A DNA stretch of 10,903 bases from Candidatus Thiosymbion ectosymbiont of Robbea hypermnestra (GCA_020443945.1 JAIZWN010000746.1:1-10903), one strand, 5' to 3'. Shown: positions 1-6,839, counted from the stretch's first letter. Made by a program: numbers and translations. The notes: a model not told the origin generated them from the sequence alone.

Positions 1-201
1 GTTCTCACACCAAGCCACGAAGAATTCTGCCGTGGTCTCGGACGGCTCTTGGCGTTGCCGGCGCCACCGCACCGTCATTGTGGGTGGGACCCCGGAATCC
101 GGCGGCCAGGGACGGCGACCCGAGGCCTCCAATCGAGAGCCGTGTGGTTCCGGGCCTCCGCGGAGAGGGTGCACAAGTTGGACCTCACAGGTTCCGGTGA
201 C
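1..201. other. left-edge region, no recognisable gene
   Basis: Several reading frames on both strands stay open here, as expected for GC-rich DNA. Frame 1 on the plus strand is open from the window edge to a TAA at 211-213. A minus-strand frame beginning with an ATG at 76-78 runs off the left edge. None of the translations resembles a family I know, and no convincing ribosome binding site decides between them. A truncated gene end or start is possible but cannot be supported. No tRNA or rRNA is seen. Confidence 0.4.
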
Positions 202-247
202 TTGAGTGGGTAAGGGAGAGGCCGAAGCCACTCCCTTACCCACTCAA
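202..247. repeat. strong hairpin, 17-bp perfect arms with a small inner stem
   Basis: The arm TTGAGTGGGTAAGGGAG at 202-218 is exactly complementary to 231-247. Between them lies an A·A mismatch, a 3-bp GGC/GCC stem and a CGAA loop, so the whole 46 bp forms one almost continuous hairpin. There is no T-run on either side, so it is not a classical intrinsic terminator. It may still end transcription, protect an RNA end, or be a copy of a dispersed palindromic element. Confidence 0.75.
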
Positions 248-517
248 ATGTCAGGAAACTGGGAGCATCGGCATCCTGCCGGCTCCGCGAGCACGGACCA
301 TGAAGGCTAAAGACGGGATGCGCTTCGCTTTCCCGCCCTACGTGGTCTGTAGTATGGGAACGAATATTTCTTTTCTAAAGGAATGGGACACTCGGCACGG
401 CACGGATCGATGGGCTGGTCGGAATGGGTTACTCCTGCTGGGCGCAGCTCAGCCTGCACAGAGTAGGGTTTCTCTGCGTGCTCCGTGTCTCTGTGGTTCG
501 ATTATCCCGGTCCACAA
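248..517. other. intergenic region downstream of ntrC
   Basis: No gene is supported here. The frame opening at 300 has arginine/serine-rich low-complexity translation and runs antisense into ntrC, so it is a shadow. The stretch holds one dispersed repeat copy (312-342), a short AT-rich patch at about 361-385, and a CTCTGCGTGCTCCGTGTCTC-like stretch at about 473-497. The latter resembles a filler repeat I recall from many bacterial genomes. No clear terminator for ntrC is visible. Confidence 0.45.
312..342 (-). repeat. dispersed palindromic repeat copy
   Basis: Read on the minus strand this stretch starts CGTAGGGCGGGAAAGCGAAG and ends GCGCATCCCGTC. It matches the pattern GTAGGRYGGG...AAGCGAAGCG...YRCCC seen again at 5702-5956 and 9573-9609. 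The ends (GGGCGGGA and TCCC) are partly complementary around the GCGAAGCG centre. I recall such elements as common in beta- and gammaproteobacterial intergenic regions, with function unknown. Confidence 0.6.
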
Positions 518-2131
518 TCATTCTGCCGGTGGCGGATGGTTGGTCGCCGGGGGCTCCGGATCGAGTCGCAGCTCCTTGATTTTGCGGGTCAGGGTGTTCC
601 GGCCCCAACCCAGCAGGCGCGCGGCTTCCTGGCGCCGGCCGCCGGTGTGTTCCAGGGCCGTTTCGATGAGGGTCCGCTCGAACAGGGGAAGCGCCCCGTC
701 CACCAGGGCCGTTCGGCCCCGCCGGAGTTCCTGGCGGACCCAGTGGCGCAGGGCGGTCTGCCAGGGATCGTCCGCCGTCCCCTCCATTCCCTCGGTCCCC
801 GTGTCTACCGGAGGGTGTCGCGAAAGCCCATCCGCGGGCTTTTGCGACTGCGACGCGGAGTCGGAATATTGCGAGGTCCCGATGCCGCTCCGTTCGACGG
901 TTGGTAGCCGTTGAACGGGGCGATGCCCCCCGGCATCGTCGGGGGCGTCGCCTTCCGCGATATTTTCCGCCAGCTCGGGGGGCAGGTCTTCCGTGTGGAT
1001 TTCCTTGCCGGGGGCCATGACCGTCAACCAGCGCGCGGTGTTTTCGAGCTGGCGCACATTGCCCGGCCATGCAAGGCACGCGAGCCTTTCCAGGGCGCTC
1101 GGCAGCAGGACTTTGGGCTCGCATGCCAGCTCGGCGGCGGCGCGGGCCAGGAAATGCCGCATCAGCAGCGGGATGTCCTCGGGGCGTTCGCGCAGTGCCG
1201 GCAGCCGGATACGGATGACGTTCAGGCGGTGGAACAGATCGTCGCGAAAGAGTCCGCGTTGGACATGGCGCGCGAGATCCTGGTGCGTAGCGGCGATGAT
1301 CCGCACATCGACCTTGACCGGGGAGGAGCCGCCGACGCGGTAGAATTCGCCGTCCGCGAGGACCCGCAGTAGTCTCGTTTGCAGCTCCGGGGGCATATCG
1401 CCGATCTCGTCCAGAAACAGGGTGCCGCCGTCCGCCTGCCCGAAGCGTCCCTCGCGCTTGCCCTGGGCGCCGGTGAAGGCGCCGCGCTCGTGGCCGAACA
1501 GCTCGGATTCCAGGAGATCCCGGGGAATCGCCGCCATATTCAACGCGATGAAGGGCTTGCCGGACCGCGGACTGTGGCGGTGCAAGGCCCGCGCGACCAG
1601 CTCCTTGCCGGTCCCGGATTCGCCGTTGATCAGCACGGTGGCGTGGGAGCGCGCCAGCCGCCCGATGGCGCGAAATACCGCCTGCATGGCCGGGGCCTCG
1701 CCCAGGATGTCCGGCATGGCATCGAGGGGCCTGGCGTCCGGCTCTCCGGCATCATCGGGAGGGTGGCGACGGCAGGCGCGGCGGATCCGATCCACCACCT
1801 CATCGAGGTCGAAGGGTTTGGGCAGATACTCGAAGGCCCCGCCATCGAAGGCGGAGACGGCGCTGTCGAGGTCGGAATGCGCCGTCATAATGATGACCGG
1901 CAGGTCGGGATACCCGGCCGTCAGTCGTTGCAACAGGTCCAGACCATCGATACCGGGCATCCGAATGTCCGAGAGAATGACATCCGGCTGCTCGCGCCGG
2001 AGGGATTCCAGGACACCGACGCCGCTCGAAAGGCTTGTCACCGCCATGCCCGCCTTGCTCAGGGCCCGCTCTAACACCCAACGGATCGATTCGTCGTCGT
2101 CGATCACCCAGACGCTCGGTTGCCTACTCAT
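518..2131 (-). CDS. ntrC: nitrogen regulation response regulator NtrC (NR(I))
   Basis: Sigma-54-dependent activator of nitrogen-limitation genes, phosphorylated by NtrB; cytoplasmic. With the start used here it has 537 residues. The receiver domain spans about 5-120, with acidic pocket D11-D13, phospho-acceptor D55 and K105. The AAA+ domain spans about 141-375, with Walker A GESGTGKE (170-177), the sigma-54-contact loop GAFTGA (217-222) and Walker B LFLDE (238-242). The Fis-type helix-turn-helix is near the C-terminus (EAARLLGWGRNTLTRKIKEL, 502-521). An in-frame ATG nine codons upstream exists. I chose the ATG at 2129-2131 because the protein then begins like other NtrC proteins, and this ATG overlaps the ntrB stop (ATGAGTAG), implying translational coupling. 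Oddity: the linker between the AAA+ and DNA-binding domains (about 388-454) is roughly 50 residues longer than in the E. coli protein and is encoded by palindromic DNA. Confidence 0.95.
   Translation of the reverse strand: MSRQPSVWVIDDDESIRWVLERALSKAGMAVTSLSSGVGVLESLRREQPDVILSDIRMPGIDGLDLLQRLTAGYPDLPVIIMTAHSDLDSAVSAFDGGAFEYLPKPFDLDEVVDRIRRACRRHPPDDAGEPDARPLDAMPDILGEAPAMQAVFRAIGRLARSHATVLINGESGTGKELVARALHRHSPRSGKPFIALNMAAIPRDLLESELFGHERGAFTGAQGKREGRFGQADGGTLFLDEIGDMPPELQTRLLRVLADGEFYRVGGSSPVKVDVRIIAATHQDLARHVQRGLFRDDLFHRLNVIRIRLPALRERPEDIPLLMRHFLARAAAELACEPKVLLPSALERLACLAWPGNVRQLENTARWLTVMAPGKEIHTEDLPPELAENIAEGDAPDDAGGHRPVQRLPTVERSGIGTSQYSDSASQSQKPADGLSRHPPVDTGTEGMEGTADDPWQTALRHWVRQELRRGRTALVDGALPLFERTLIETALEHTGGRRQEAARLLGWGRNTLTRKIKELRLDPEPPATNHPPPAE
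789..938. repeat. cluster of four palindromes inside ntrC (in-frame insertion-like)
   Basis: Four inverted repeats lie end to end. CCCTCGGT (789-796) pairs with 807-815, one bulge. GTCGCGAAAGCCC (817-829) pairs with 836-848, 12 of 13 positions with the odd one a G·T, loop of 6. CCGTTCGACGG (890-900) pairs with 908-918, 10 of 11. CGATGCC (921-927) pairs exactly with 932-938. The stretch encodes about NtrC residues 398-449, an extra low-complexity linker rich in Ser, Gln, Pro and Asp. The reading frame is kept. This resembles the way Rickettsia palindromic elements sit inside genes, but family membership is unknown. Confidence 0.65.
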
Positions 2132-3206
2132 GGGACGTTTCCAGGGGTAGATAGACAAAGAAGCGGGTCCTGCCGGGGCGGCTTTCGTATTCGATCAATC
2201 CACCGTGCTGGTTGATCAGCTCCTGCGCGATCGGTAACCCCAGCCCCGTCCCGCCCGGATGTCCCGACACCATGGGGAGGAAGATCCGCTCCTGCAGCTC
2301 GGGGGCGACCCCCGCGCCGTTATCGATCACCTCCACGCGCATGGCCAGGCGATGAGATTGATTGCCGAGCGTGAACTGGCGCAGCACCCGGGTCCGCAGC
2401 TCGACCCGGCCGGTCGGCCCGGACGCGGCGACCGCGTTGCGGGCGAGATTGAGCACGGCCTGGATCAGGCGGTCGGGATCCGCGCTGAAATCCGGGATGC
2501 TGGGATCATAGTCGCGGGCGATCACCGGTCCCTCGGGATGCTCCGCCGACAGGAGTCGGCACACATGTTCCAGGATCTGATGGATATTGACCCGCTCCTT
2601 CCTGGGCAACAGGTTCGGACCCAGCATCCGATCCAGCAGCTTCCGCAACCGGTCCACCTCGTCGATGATGATGCGCGTGTACTCGCGGCACGACTCGTCC
2701 GTCAGCTCCTGCTCCAGCAGCTGGGCGGCCCCGCGCAGACCGCCCAGCGGATTCCTGATCTCGTGGGCCAGACCCCGGAGCAGGGCCTGGGTCGCCTGGT
2801 GTTGCGCGATCAGATGCTCCTCGCGGACGATACGCAGATGACGATCCACCTGGCACAGCTCGACCAGAACCTCGGCCGGCGCATCCGCGTGGTGCAAGGG
2901 CAAAATCGTACAGCTGACCTGGATGGTACGATCATTGGGCAGCGGGATCGACACCTCCCGCTCCGTAACGGGACGGCGAGTCGTCAGGGCCTCGCGCAGC
3001 CGCCGTTCCAGCGGGCATCCGGACCAGGGTATCAGGGCCCCGATCGGTTGCCCGAGCATATGCCGGGCGCTGACCTGAAGCAACATCTCCCCCGCCGGAT
3101 TGATATAGAGCGGACACAGGTCGCCGTCGAACAACAGTACCGCGGTGACCAGATTATCCAGCACCCGCCGCCCGAGAAGATCGGACTGTAGATTATCGGC
3201 AATCAT
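2124..3206 (-). CDS. ntrB: nitrogen regulation sensor histidine kinase NtrB (NR(II))
   Basis: Cytoplasmic histidine kinase/phosphatase that sets the phosphorylation of NtrC, normally under PII control. 360 residues, close to the family's usual 350. A PAS-like sensor domain fills about 10-120 and has no membrane segment. The H-box GLAHEIRNPLGGLRGAAQLL carries the phosphorylated H148. An N-box follows (NLARNAVAA), then the ATP-lid motifs DNGAGV and GGTGLGLPIAQELI. The DYDPSIPD segment and the MVSG motif before the G2 box also match NtrB rather than a generic kinase. The start is the ATG at 3204-3206; its ribosome binding site is weak (ATAGGC). The gene is first in the ntrB-ntrC operon and overlaps ntrC by 8 nt. 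Commonly glnA lies upstream; here a divergent toxin-antitoxin pair does, so glnA must be elsewhere. Confidence 0.95.
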   Translation of the reverse strand: MIADNLQSDLLGRRVLDNLVTAVLLFDGDLCPLYINPAGEMLLQVSARHMLGQPIGALIPWSGCPLERRLREALTTRRPVTEREVSIPLPNDRTIQVSCTILPLHHADAPAEVLVELCQVDRHLRIVREEHLIAQHQATQALLRGLAHEIRNPLGGLRGAAQLLEQELTDESCREYTRIIIDEVDRLRKLLDRMLGPNLLPRKERVNIHQILEHVCRLLSAEHPEGPVIARDYDPSIPDFSADPDRLIQAVLNLARNAVAASGPTGRVELRTRVLRQFTLGNQSHRLAMRVEVIDNGAGVAPELQERIFLPMVSGHPGGTGLGLPIAQELINQHGGLIEYESRPGRTRFFVYLPLETSHE

Positions 3207-3248
3207 GCCTATGATCGGCTATGGGTAATGTCAGTATCACCGGAATCC

Positions 3249-3253
3249 GGGAG
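3249..3253 (+). promoter_or_regulatory. ribosome binding site of the antitoxin gene
   Basis: GGGAG lies 8 nt before the ATG at 3262 and supports that start. The 55-bp gap between ntrB and this gene must hold both divergent promoters. I could not pick convincing -35/-10 boxes for either, and saw no sigma-54 (TGGC-N8-TGC) site for ntrB. Confidence 0.6.
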
Positions 3254-3261
3254 CCCTCATC

Positions 3262-3492
3262 ATGTGCACAGCGACAAGCAAACTGACGAAAGAACATCAG
3301 GCCACCATACCCGAGCCGGTACGACGTCTGCTCCATCTAGAAGCCGGTGACGCAATCGCCTTCGACATCGAGAACAAAGCCGTTCATCTTCGCAAGGTCC
3401 GACACTTGGATCCCACCTTTACTCAAGGCCTGGAAGGCACCCTGAACGAGTGGGCGTCGGAGGCCGATGAGGAGGCCTATCGTGACCTTTGA
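3262..3492 (+). CDS. antitoxin, AbrB/MazE (SpoVT-AbrB fold) family
   Basis: 76-residue protein. The N-terminal half (about residues 5-45) has the SpoVT-AbrB swapped-hairpin pattern: T-S-K-L-T-K-x-x-Q-A-T-I-P-x-x-V-R-R-L-L, then L-x-A-G-D-A-I-A-F and a final V-H-L-R-K-V strand. This part is expected to bind DNA as a dimer. The acidic C-terminal tail (EWASEADEEAYRDL) is the sort of segment that covers the toxin's RNA-binding face. A good ribosome binding site precedes the ATG. The 3' end overlaps the toxin gene by 11 nt, and the toxin's ribosome binding site lies inside this gene, so the two should be translationally coupled. In such modules the antitoxin, with the toxin as co-repressor, usually represses its own promoter. 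Family call is firm; the gene symbol is not. Confidence 0.88.
   Translation: MCTATSKLTKEHQATIPEPVRRLLHLEAGDAIAFDIENKAVHLRKVRHLDPTFTQGLEGTLNEWASEADEEAYRDL
3469..3475 (+). promoter_or_regulatory. ribosome binding site deciding the toxin start
   Basis: GAGGAGG is a near-consensus Shine-Dalgarno site ending 6 nt before the GTG at 3482. An upstream in-frame ATG at 3467 overlaps this site and lacks one of its own, so GTG is the better start. Confidence 0.7.
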
Positions 3493-3826
3493 GGCCTTCT
3501 GTGTAGTTGTGGTGCCCTTCCCCTTTACGGACCGTTCCACCACGAAACGCAGGCCCGCTCTGATACTGTCCGATGCCAAGACCTTCAACGGGCGAATCGA
3601 GCAGTCGGTGCTGGCGATGATCACCAGCGCCAGGCATTCCGTCTGGCCGTTGGATGTGAAGATCGAAGATCTGAATTCGGCGGGTCTACCCTCCGCCTCC
3701 GTAGTGCGTATGAAACTATTTACGCTGGATCATAAATTAGTGATCCGCAAGGCCGGGACATTGGCACACAATGACCGTAAACGTGTAATCGCCGCGCTTC
3801 GGCAGTTGTTCGATCTGACGGGGTAA
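3482..3826 (+). CDS. type II toxin, PemK/MazF family mRNA interferase
   Basis: 114 residues from the GTG start, near the usual 105-115. The N-terminus V-T-F-E-A-F-C-V-V-V-V-P-F-P-F-T-D is the hallmark first strand of the PemK/MazF barrel. K-R-R-P-A-L-I-L-S follows, supplying the conserved arginine of the active site. Then comes a strand with A-M-I-T-S-A, whose threonine/serine matches the second catalytic position, and the A-G-L-P-S-A-S-V-V-R strand-turn. The C-terminal helix is typical. Known members cut mRNA at short sequences and are held in check by their partner antitoxin. The start overlaps the antitoxin's last codons. Nothing looks broken, so I expect an active pair. Cleavage specificity cannot be read from the sequence. 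Confidence 0.9.
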   Translation: MTFEAFCVVVVPFPFTDRSTTKRRPALILSDAKTFNGRIEQSVLAMITSARHSVWPLDVKIEDLNSAGLPSASVVRMKLFTLDHKLVIRKAGTLAHNDRKRVIAALRQLFDLTG

Positions 3827-3947
3827 TGGTCGATATCAGCGTTCAAATCATATTCCTCGATAGTTGGAATAGGATGTCCTGATTTCGATCCAACCGGAAT
3901 CCAATCCGCCTGGCCGTCGGCTGTGGAGATCTGAGGATCCGGGGTGG

Positions 3948-5429
3948 TCAGGAGCTGCTTGAGCGCCCGTAGAGCCGGGCCAGGTGCCGTATACGGTCGA
4001 TGAGCTCGGGGTCCGTCTGGTCCCAGGAGAAGCGCCAGCGCCAGTTGCCCTCGCTGGTGCCCGGCAGGTTCATGCGGTGGGTGCCGTCGAGGCCCAGGAT
4101 GTCCTGCATGGGCAGGATCGCCAGGCGGGCGCGCGAGCCCAGGGCGCAACGGATCAGCGGCCAGGGCATGGCCTCCGCCGGATATCCCAGGTAGTCGTCG
4201 ACATAGCTCCGGGTCTTAGCGTCCAGGGATTGATACCAACCGAGGGTGGTGTCGTTGTCGTGGGTGCCGGTGTAGACCAGGGAGTCTTCGTCGTGGTGGA
4301 AGGGCAGGTAGGCGTTGTCGGTCTCGCCGGAGAAGGCGAACTGGAGTACCTTCATGCCCGGCAGGCGAAACTTTTTGCGCAGGGCCTCCACCTCCGGGGT
4401 GATGACGCCCAGGTCTTCCGCGACCAGGGGCAGTCGGCCGAACTGCCGGAGCAGGCCCTCGAACAGCTCGTCGCCCAGGGCCTTGATCCAGCGCCCGTTG
4501 ATGGCGAATTCCTCTTCCGCCGGGATCTCCCAGCAGGATTCGAACCCCCTGAAGTGGTCGATGCGCACCAGGTCGAACAGGCGGATCTGGGTGCGGATGC
4601 GGTCCAGCCAGAAGCGGAAACCATCGGCCTGCATCCGGTCCCAGCGATAGAGGGGATTGCCCCAGCGCTGGCCGGTGGCGGAGAAATAGTCCGGCGGCAC
4701 CCCGGCCACGACGCGCGGGCTGCCATCTTCGCGCATGTCGAAATCCTGGGGGCGGGCCCACACCTCGGCGCTGTCGTGGGCCACGAAGATGGGCATGTCG
4801 CCGAAGAGCTCGATGCCGGCCGCGTTGGCGTGTCCGCGCAGGAGCTGCCATTGGCCGAAGAACAGGGACTGCTCGAAGCGGATGTAGGCGAGGTTGTCCG
4901 CCAGGCGCCGCCGGGCCTGCTCCAAAGCGGTGGGGTCACGGCGGCGCAGGGGGGCAGGCCACTCCCACCAGGGGGTCGCCCGCTCCTCACGCAGGGCCCG
5001 GAACAGGGCGTAGTTGTCCAGCCAGTAGTGGTTCTCCGTCTCGAAATCGGCCAACGCCTGGCGGTCCGCGGCCGTAGCGCGATTGCGAAACCCCTTCCAG
5101 GCGCGGCGCAGGGATTCCTCGTTGTCGGCCGCGTCTTTGGGGAGGGCCGGCAGCCAGCCCCGCTCCAGCAGGGGTTCGAGCGCGATGAGCCGCGGATTCC
5201 CGGCGTGCACCGAGCGGGTCTGATACGGCGAGCCGTCCGCCTGGGGGGGACCGACCGGCAACATCTGCCACACGGACAGGCCGCAGTCGGCGAGGAAGTT
5301 CACGAAGCGGTGGGCCTGGGGACCGAGCGTGCCACAGGGACCCGGCCCCGGCAGGGAGGTCAGGTGCAGGATAATTCCGGCGCGCCGCCGGGCCAGGCAA
5401 TCGGTGGGGGTCTGTTCCGGGTTCATCAT
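3948..5429 (-). CDS. malQ: 4-alpha-glucanotransferase (amylomaltase, GH77)
   Basis: Transfers alpha-1,4-glucan segments between maltodextrins (EC 2.4.1.25), in maltodextrin or glycogen turnover; cytoplasmic. 493 residues, the length of short bacterial amylomaltases. The N-terminus R-R-A-G-I-I-L-H-L-T-S-L-P-G and the S-V-W-Q-M-L-P-V-G-P motif are characteristic. The GH77 catalytic residues are visible: the nucleophile D291 in V-R-I-D-H-F-R-G, the acid/base E338 in V-A-E-D-L-G-V-I-T, and the third carboxylate in T-H-D-N-D (HDND at 390-393). Two ATGs in a row begin the gene; either could be used and neither has a strong ribosome binding site. It stands alone: no glgP, glgB or malP is in view, and the neighbours on both sides are unrelated. 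A probable promoter lies at 5552-5560. Confidence 0.95.
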   Translation of the reverse strand: MMNPEQTPTDCLARRRAGIILHLTSLPGPGPCGTLGPQAHRFVNFLADCGLSVWQMLPVGPPQADGSPYQTRSVHAGNPRLIALEPLLERGWLPALPKDAADNEESLRRAWKGFRNRATAADRQALADFETENHYWLDNYALFRALREERATPWWEWPAPLRRRDPTALEQARRRLADNLAYIRFEQSLFFGQWQLLRGHANAAGIELFGDMPIFVAHDSAEVWARPQDFDMREDGSPRVVAGVPPDYFSATGQRWGNPLYRWDRMQADGFRFWLDRIRTQIRLFDLVRIDHFRGFESCWEIPAEEEFAINGRWIKALGDELFEGLLRQFGRLPLVAEDLGVITPEVEALRKKFRLPGMKVLQFAFSGETDNAYLPFHHDEDSLVYTGTHDNDTTLGWYQSLDAKTRSYVDDYLGYPAEAMPWPLIRCALGSRARLAILPMQDILGLDGTHRMNLPGTSEGNWRWRFSWDQTDPELIDRIRHLARLYGRSSSS

Positions 5430-5551
5430 TTGGATTCAACGCGCATGATCGACTATCCATCCCAAGATCCGAGGGCGTTACCGGCGTCACCTTGTCCGAC
5501 CGGTGACTCGCCGGGTATCCATCCGGCTGCAAGGCGCCCTGCAAACCACCT

Positions 5552-5560
5552 ATCATAGCA
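5552..5560 (-). promoter_or_regulatory. probable malQ promoter (extended -10)
   Basis: On the minus strand TGCTATGAT forms an extended -10 element (TGn plus TATGAT, five of six consensus bases). Seventeen bases upstream the -35 position reads GATAAA, which is poor; a TTGACG at 5581-5586 sits too far away (23 nt). Transcription would start near 5545, giving a leader of about 115 nt before malQ. Confidence 0.45.
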
Positions 5561-5701
5561 TTTCCGCCCCCTTTTTTATCCGTCAATGAACGCTGGGAAA
5601 CGCATATGGAATTTGCCCTGAGTTGGCGGCCATTGCCTGTGTGGAAATGGTGCGGGCATCAGGCGTTGCCAATTCCGGTGTCCCAGCCGGAATGGCGGCT
5701 G

Positions 5702-5956
5702 GTAGGATGGGCAAAGCAAGCGCCCGGCAGGATGGTACTAGGTTCCGGTCATGCCGAGGGGATTTCCGCATTACGGCGGTTTGTTGGATGTATGAAGCGC
5801 CGCGTGCCCATCGAATCCGGCTTTATGTCCTTTGTGCCGTTTCGATGGGCACGCTTCGCTCCGTGCATCCGGCAGGGAACCCCGGCCTGAATGACTCTGG
5901 GCGGTGACCGGGGCTTCGGATCAGAGAATAGGCACGCTCTGCTTTGCCCATCCTAC
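5702..5956. repeat. 255-bp nearly symmetric inverted repeat made of dispersed-repeat copies
   Basis: Outer arms GTAGGATGGGCAAAGC (5702-5717) and its exact complement (5941-5956) bracket the element. Inside, CCGGTCA (5745-5751) pairs with 5905-5911, GGATG (5786-5790) with 5866-5870, and CGTGCCCATCGAA (5803-5815) exactly with 5841-5853. All inner pairs share the same axis near 5828, so the element could fold as one long interrupted hairpin. Each arm holds the GTAGGATGGGC/GCGAAGCG/GCCCATC motif family. It encodes no supported protein. It could be a MITE-like unit or two opposed copies of a dispersed repeat, and it fills most of the 549-bp gap between malQ and the methyltransferase gene. Confidence 0.75.
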
Positions 5957-5978
5957 TAGAATTCCTTCACAGTCTCAT

Positions 5979-6704
5979 CTACGCGGGTTTCTTTGAGACG
6001 TATAAAGAATATAAATCATACTTGTCTTTAAAGGGTTTTTTTATATCGATGAAGCCGTTTTTACGCATATTCTCCACGTGGAAATCTTCGTCTTCAGGCA
6101 GATCATAATCTCTTACATGGTTTATAAGGGCATTCATTTCATTGGCGTCGAGTTGCCTGAAATGCTCGCGTATGGTACGATACGTTCTTGTCTTGCAGTC
6201 ACTTTGGGATTCTCCCGAATTTACCTCGGCATCATAAAACATAAAGGTGCCGCGAGCGGACAGGAGATTGGAAACAAGAGCAAAGAATTCTTCCTTGTTC
6301 TCTCTCTTCAAGTGGTGCAACGAATAGCCGGAAATGATCACATCGAAATCCCCCGACAATCTTCCCATCTCAGCGAAAAAATCACCATGGATATGCCTTG
6401 CGATTCCTTTATGGCTGGTTAGGTTTTGTTCGGAGAATCGAATCGCATCGTTAGCGGTATCTATACCTAAGTATCTGAAGTTTTTTTCTTTATCGACACT
6501 ACAAGCCAGGACATGAGAATCGCCACATCCCAAATCGAGGATAGAGATATCCTCCAAGTCATACAGCTCTTGCCTGATGACATCGATGATTTGTGCATGA
6601 GACATGTAATTATATTTGATGACTTTACGATAGCTGTTCCATTGCTCGAAAAATGTCGATTCTCCGGAACCTGCCTGACCACTCATATTGAAAACTCTCA
6701 TCAT
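5979..6704 (-). CDS. class I SAM-dependent methyltransferase
   Basis: 241 residues. The Rossmann-type methyltransferase core is clear: motif I I-L-D-L-G-C-G-D (55-62), the acidic G-I-D after strand 2 (80-82), H-G-D-F (106-109), and the strand-4 segment D-V-I-I-S-G-Y-S-L-H-H-L (121-132). That last motif is typical of methyltransferases acting on small molecules or lipids. Substrate unknown. No signal peptide or membrane segment. The gene is visibly richer in A and T than its neighbours and uses many AT-ending codons, which suggests recent acquisition. Two ATGs in tandem start the frame and a third lies at 6684-6686 (MSGQAGS...); ribosome binding sites are weak, so the start is uncertain by up to six codons. 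Divergent from the cytochrome gene; its 3' end is 22 bp from the inverted repeat at 5702-5956. Confidence 0.85.
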   Translation of the reverse strand: MMRVFNMSGQAGSGESTFFEQWNSYRKVIKYNYMSHAQIIDVIRQELYDLEDISILDLGCGDSHVLACSVDKEKNFRYLGIDTANDAIRFSEQNLTSHKGIARHIHGDFFAEMGRLSGDFDVIISGYSLHHLKRENKEEFFALVSNLLSARGTFMFYDAEVNSGESQSDCKTRTYRTIREHFRQLDANEMNALINHVRDYDLPEDEDFHVENMRKNGFIDIKKPFKDKYDLYSLYVSKKPA

Positions 6705-6827
6705 GAAGCCTACTATTCACAAATAGCGTATCATCGGTAAGGGATTTCGGCAACGGGAACGACGACCAGGGCGCACGGGAATCGCCATAGCGGCGCGTCG
6801 TGCGAATCATGAATACCAAAAATCGGT
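6705..6827. other. divergent intergenic region between methyltransferase and cytochrome genes
   Basis: Promoters for both genes must lie here. A weak candidate for the methyltransferase is TTACCG, 17 nt, AATAGT on the minus strand (about 6711-6739). I see no convincing promoter or operator for the cytochrome gene. Confidence 0.3.
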
Positions 6828-6835
6828 GGAGGGGG
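6828..6835 (+). promoter_or_regulatory. strong ribosome binding site of the cytochrome gene
   Basis: GGAGGGGG ends 4 nt before the ATG at 6840 and fixes that start, which also gives a complete signal peptide. Confidence 0.75.
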
Positions 6836-6839
6836 TTCC

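Noticed and set aside
424..462. Interrupted inverted repeat (TACTC ... GAGTA with inner GCTGGG/CTCAGC) as an ntrC terminator
   Set aside because: Short interrupted stems and no T-run in the ntrC direction; not convincing.
300..914. 204-codon open frame upstream of and opposite ntrC
   Set aside because: Serine/arginine-rich translation, crosses repeat sequence and runs antisense through ntrC; not a gene.
2132..2158. Nine-codon longer start for ntrC
   Set aside because: The extra residues do not fit the family's N-terminus, and the internal ATG overlapping the ntrB stop is the typical coupled start.
2259..3191. 310-codon open frame on the plus strand opposite ntrB
   Set aside because: Antisense shadow of a clear histidine kinase; no domain and no ribosome binding site.
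3984..5558. Long open frame (524 codons) on the plus strand opposite malQ
   Set aside because: It is antisense to a gene with all GH77 catalytic motifs; its translation is rich in Gly, Ala, Val and Gln with no recognisable domain. High-GC shadow.
4987..5586. Minus-strand frame starting upstream of malQ
   Set aside because: It overlaps malQ in another frame, starts before the probable malQ promoter and turns into arginine/proline-rich shadow.
5596..5907. Short overlapping frames of about 94 codons on the plus strand
   Set aside because: They lie inside the 255-bp inverted repeat, have no family resemblance and no good ribosome binding site.
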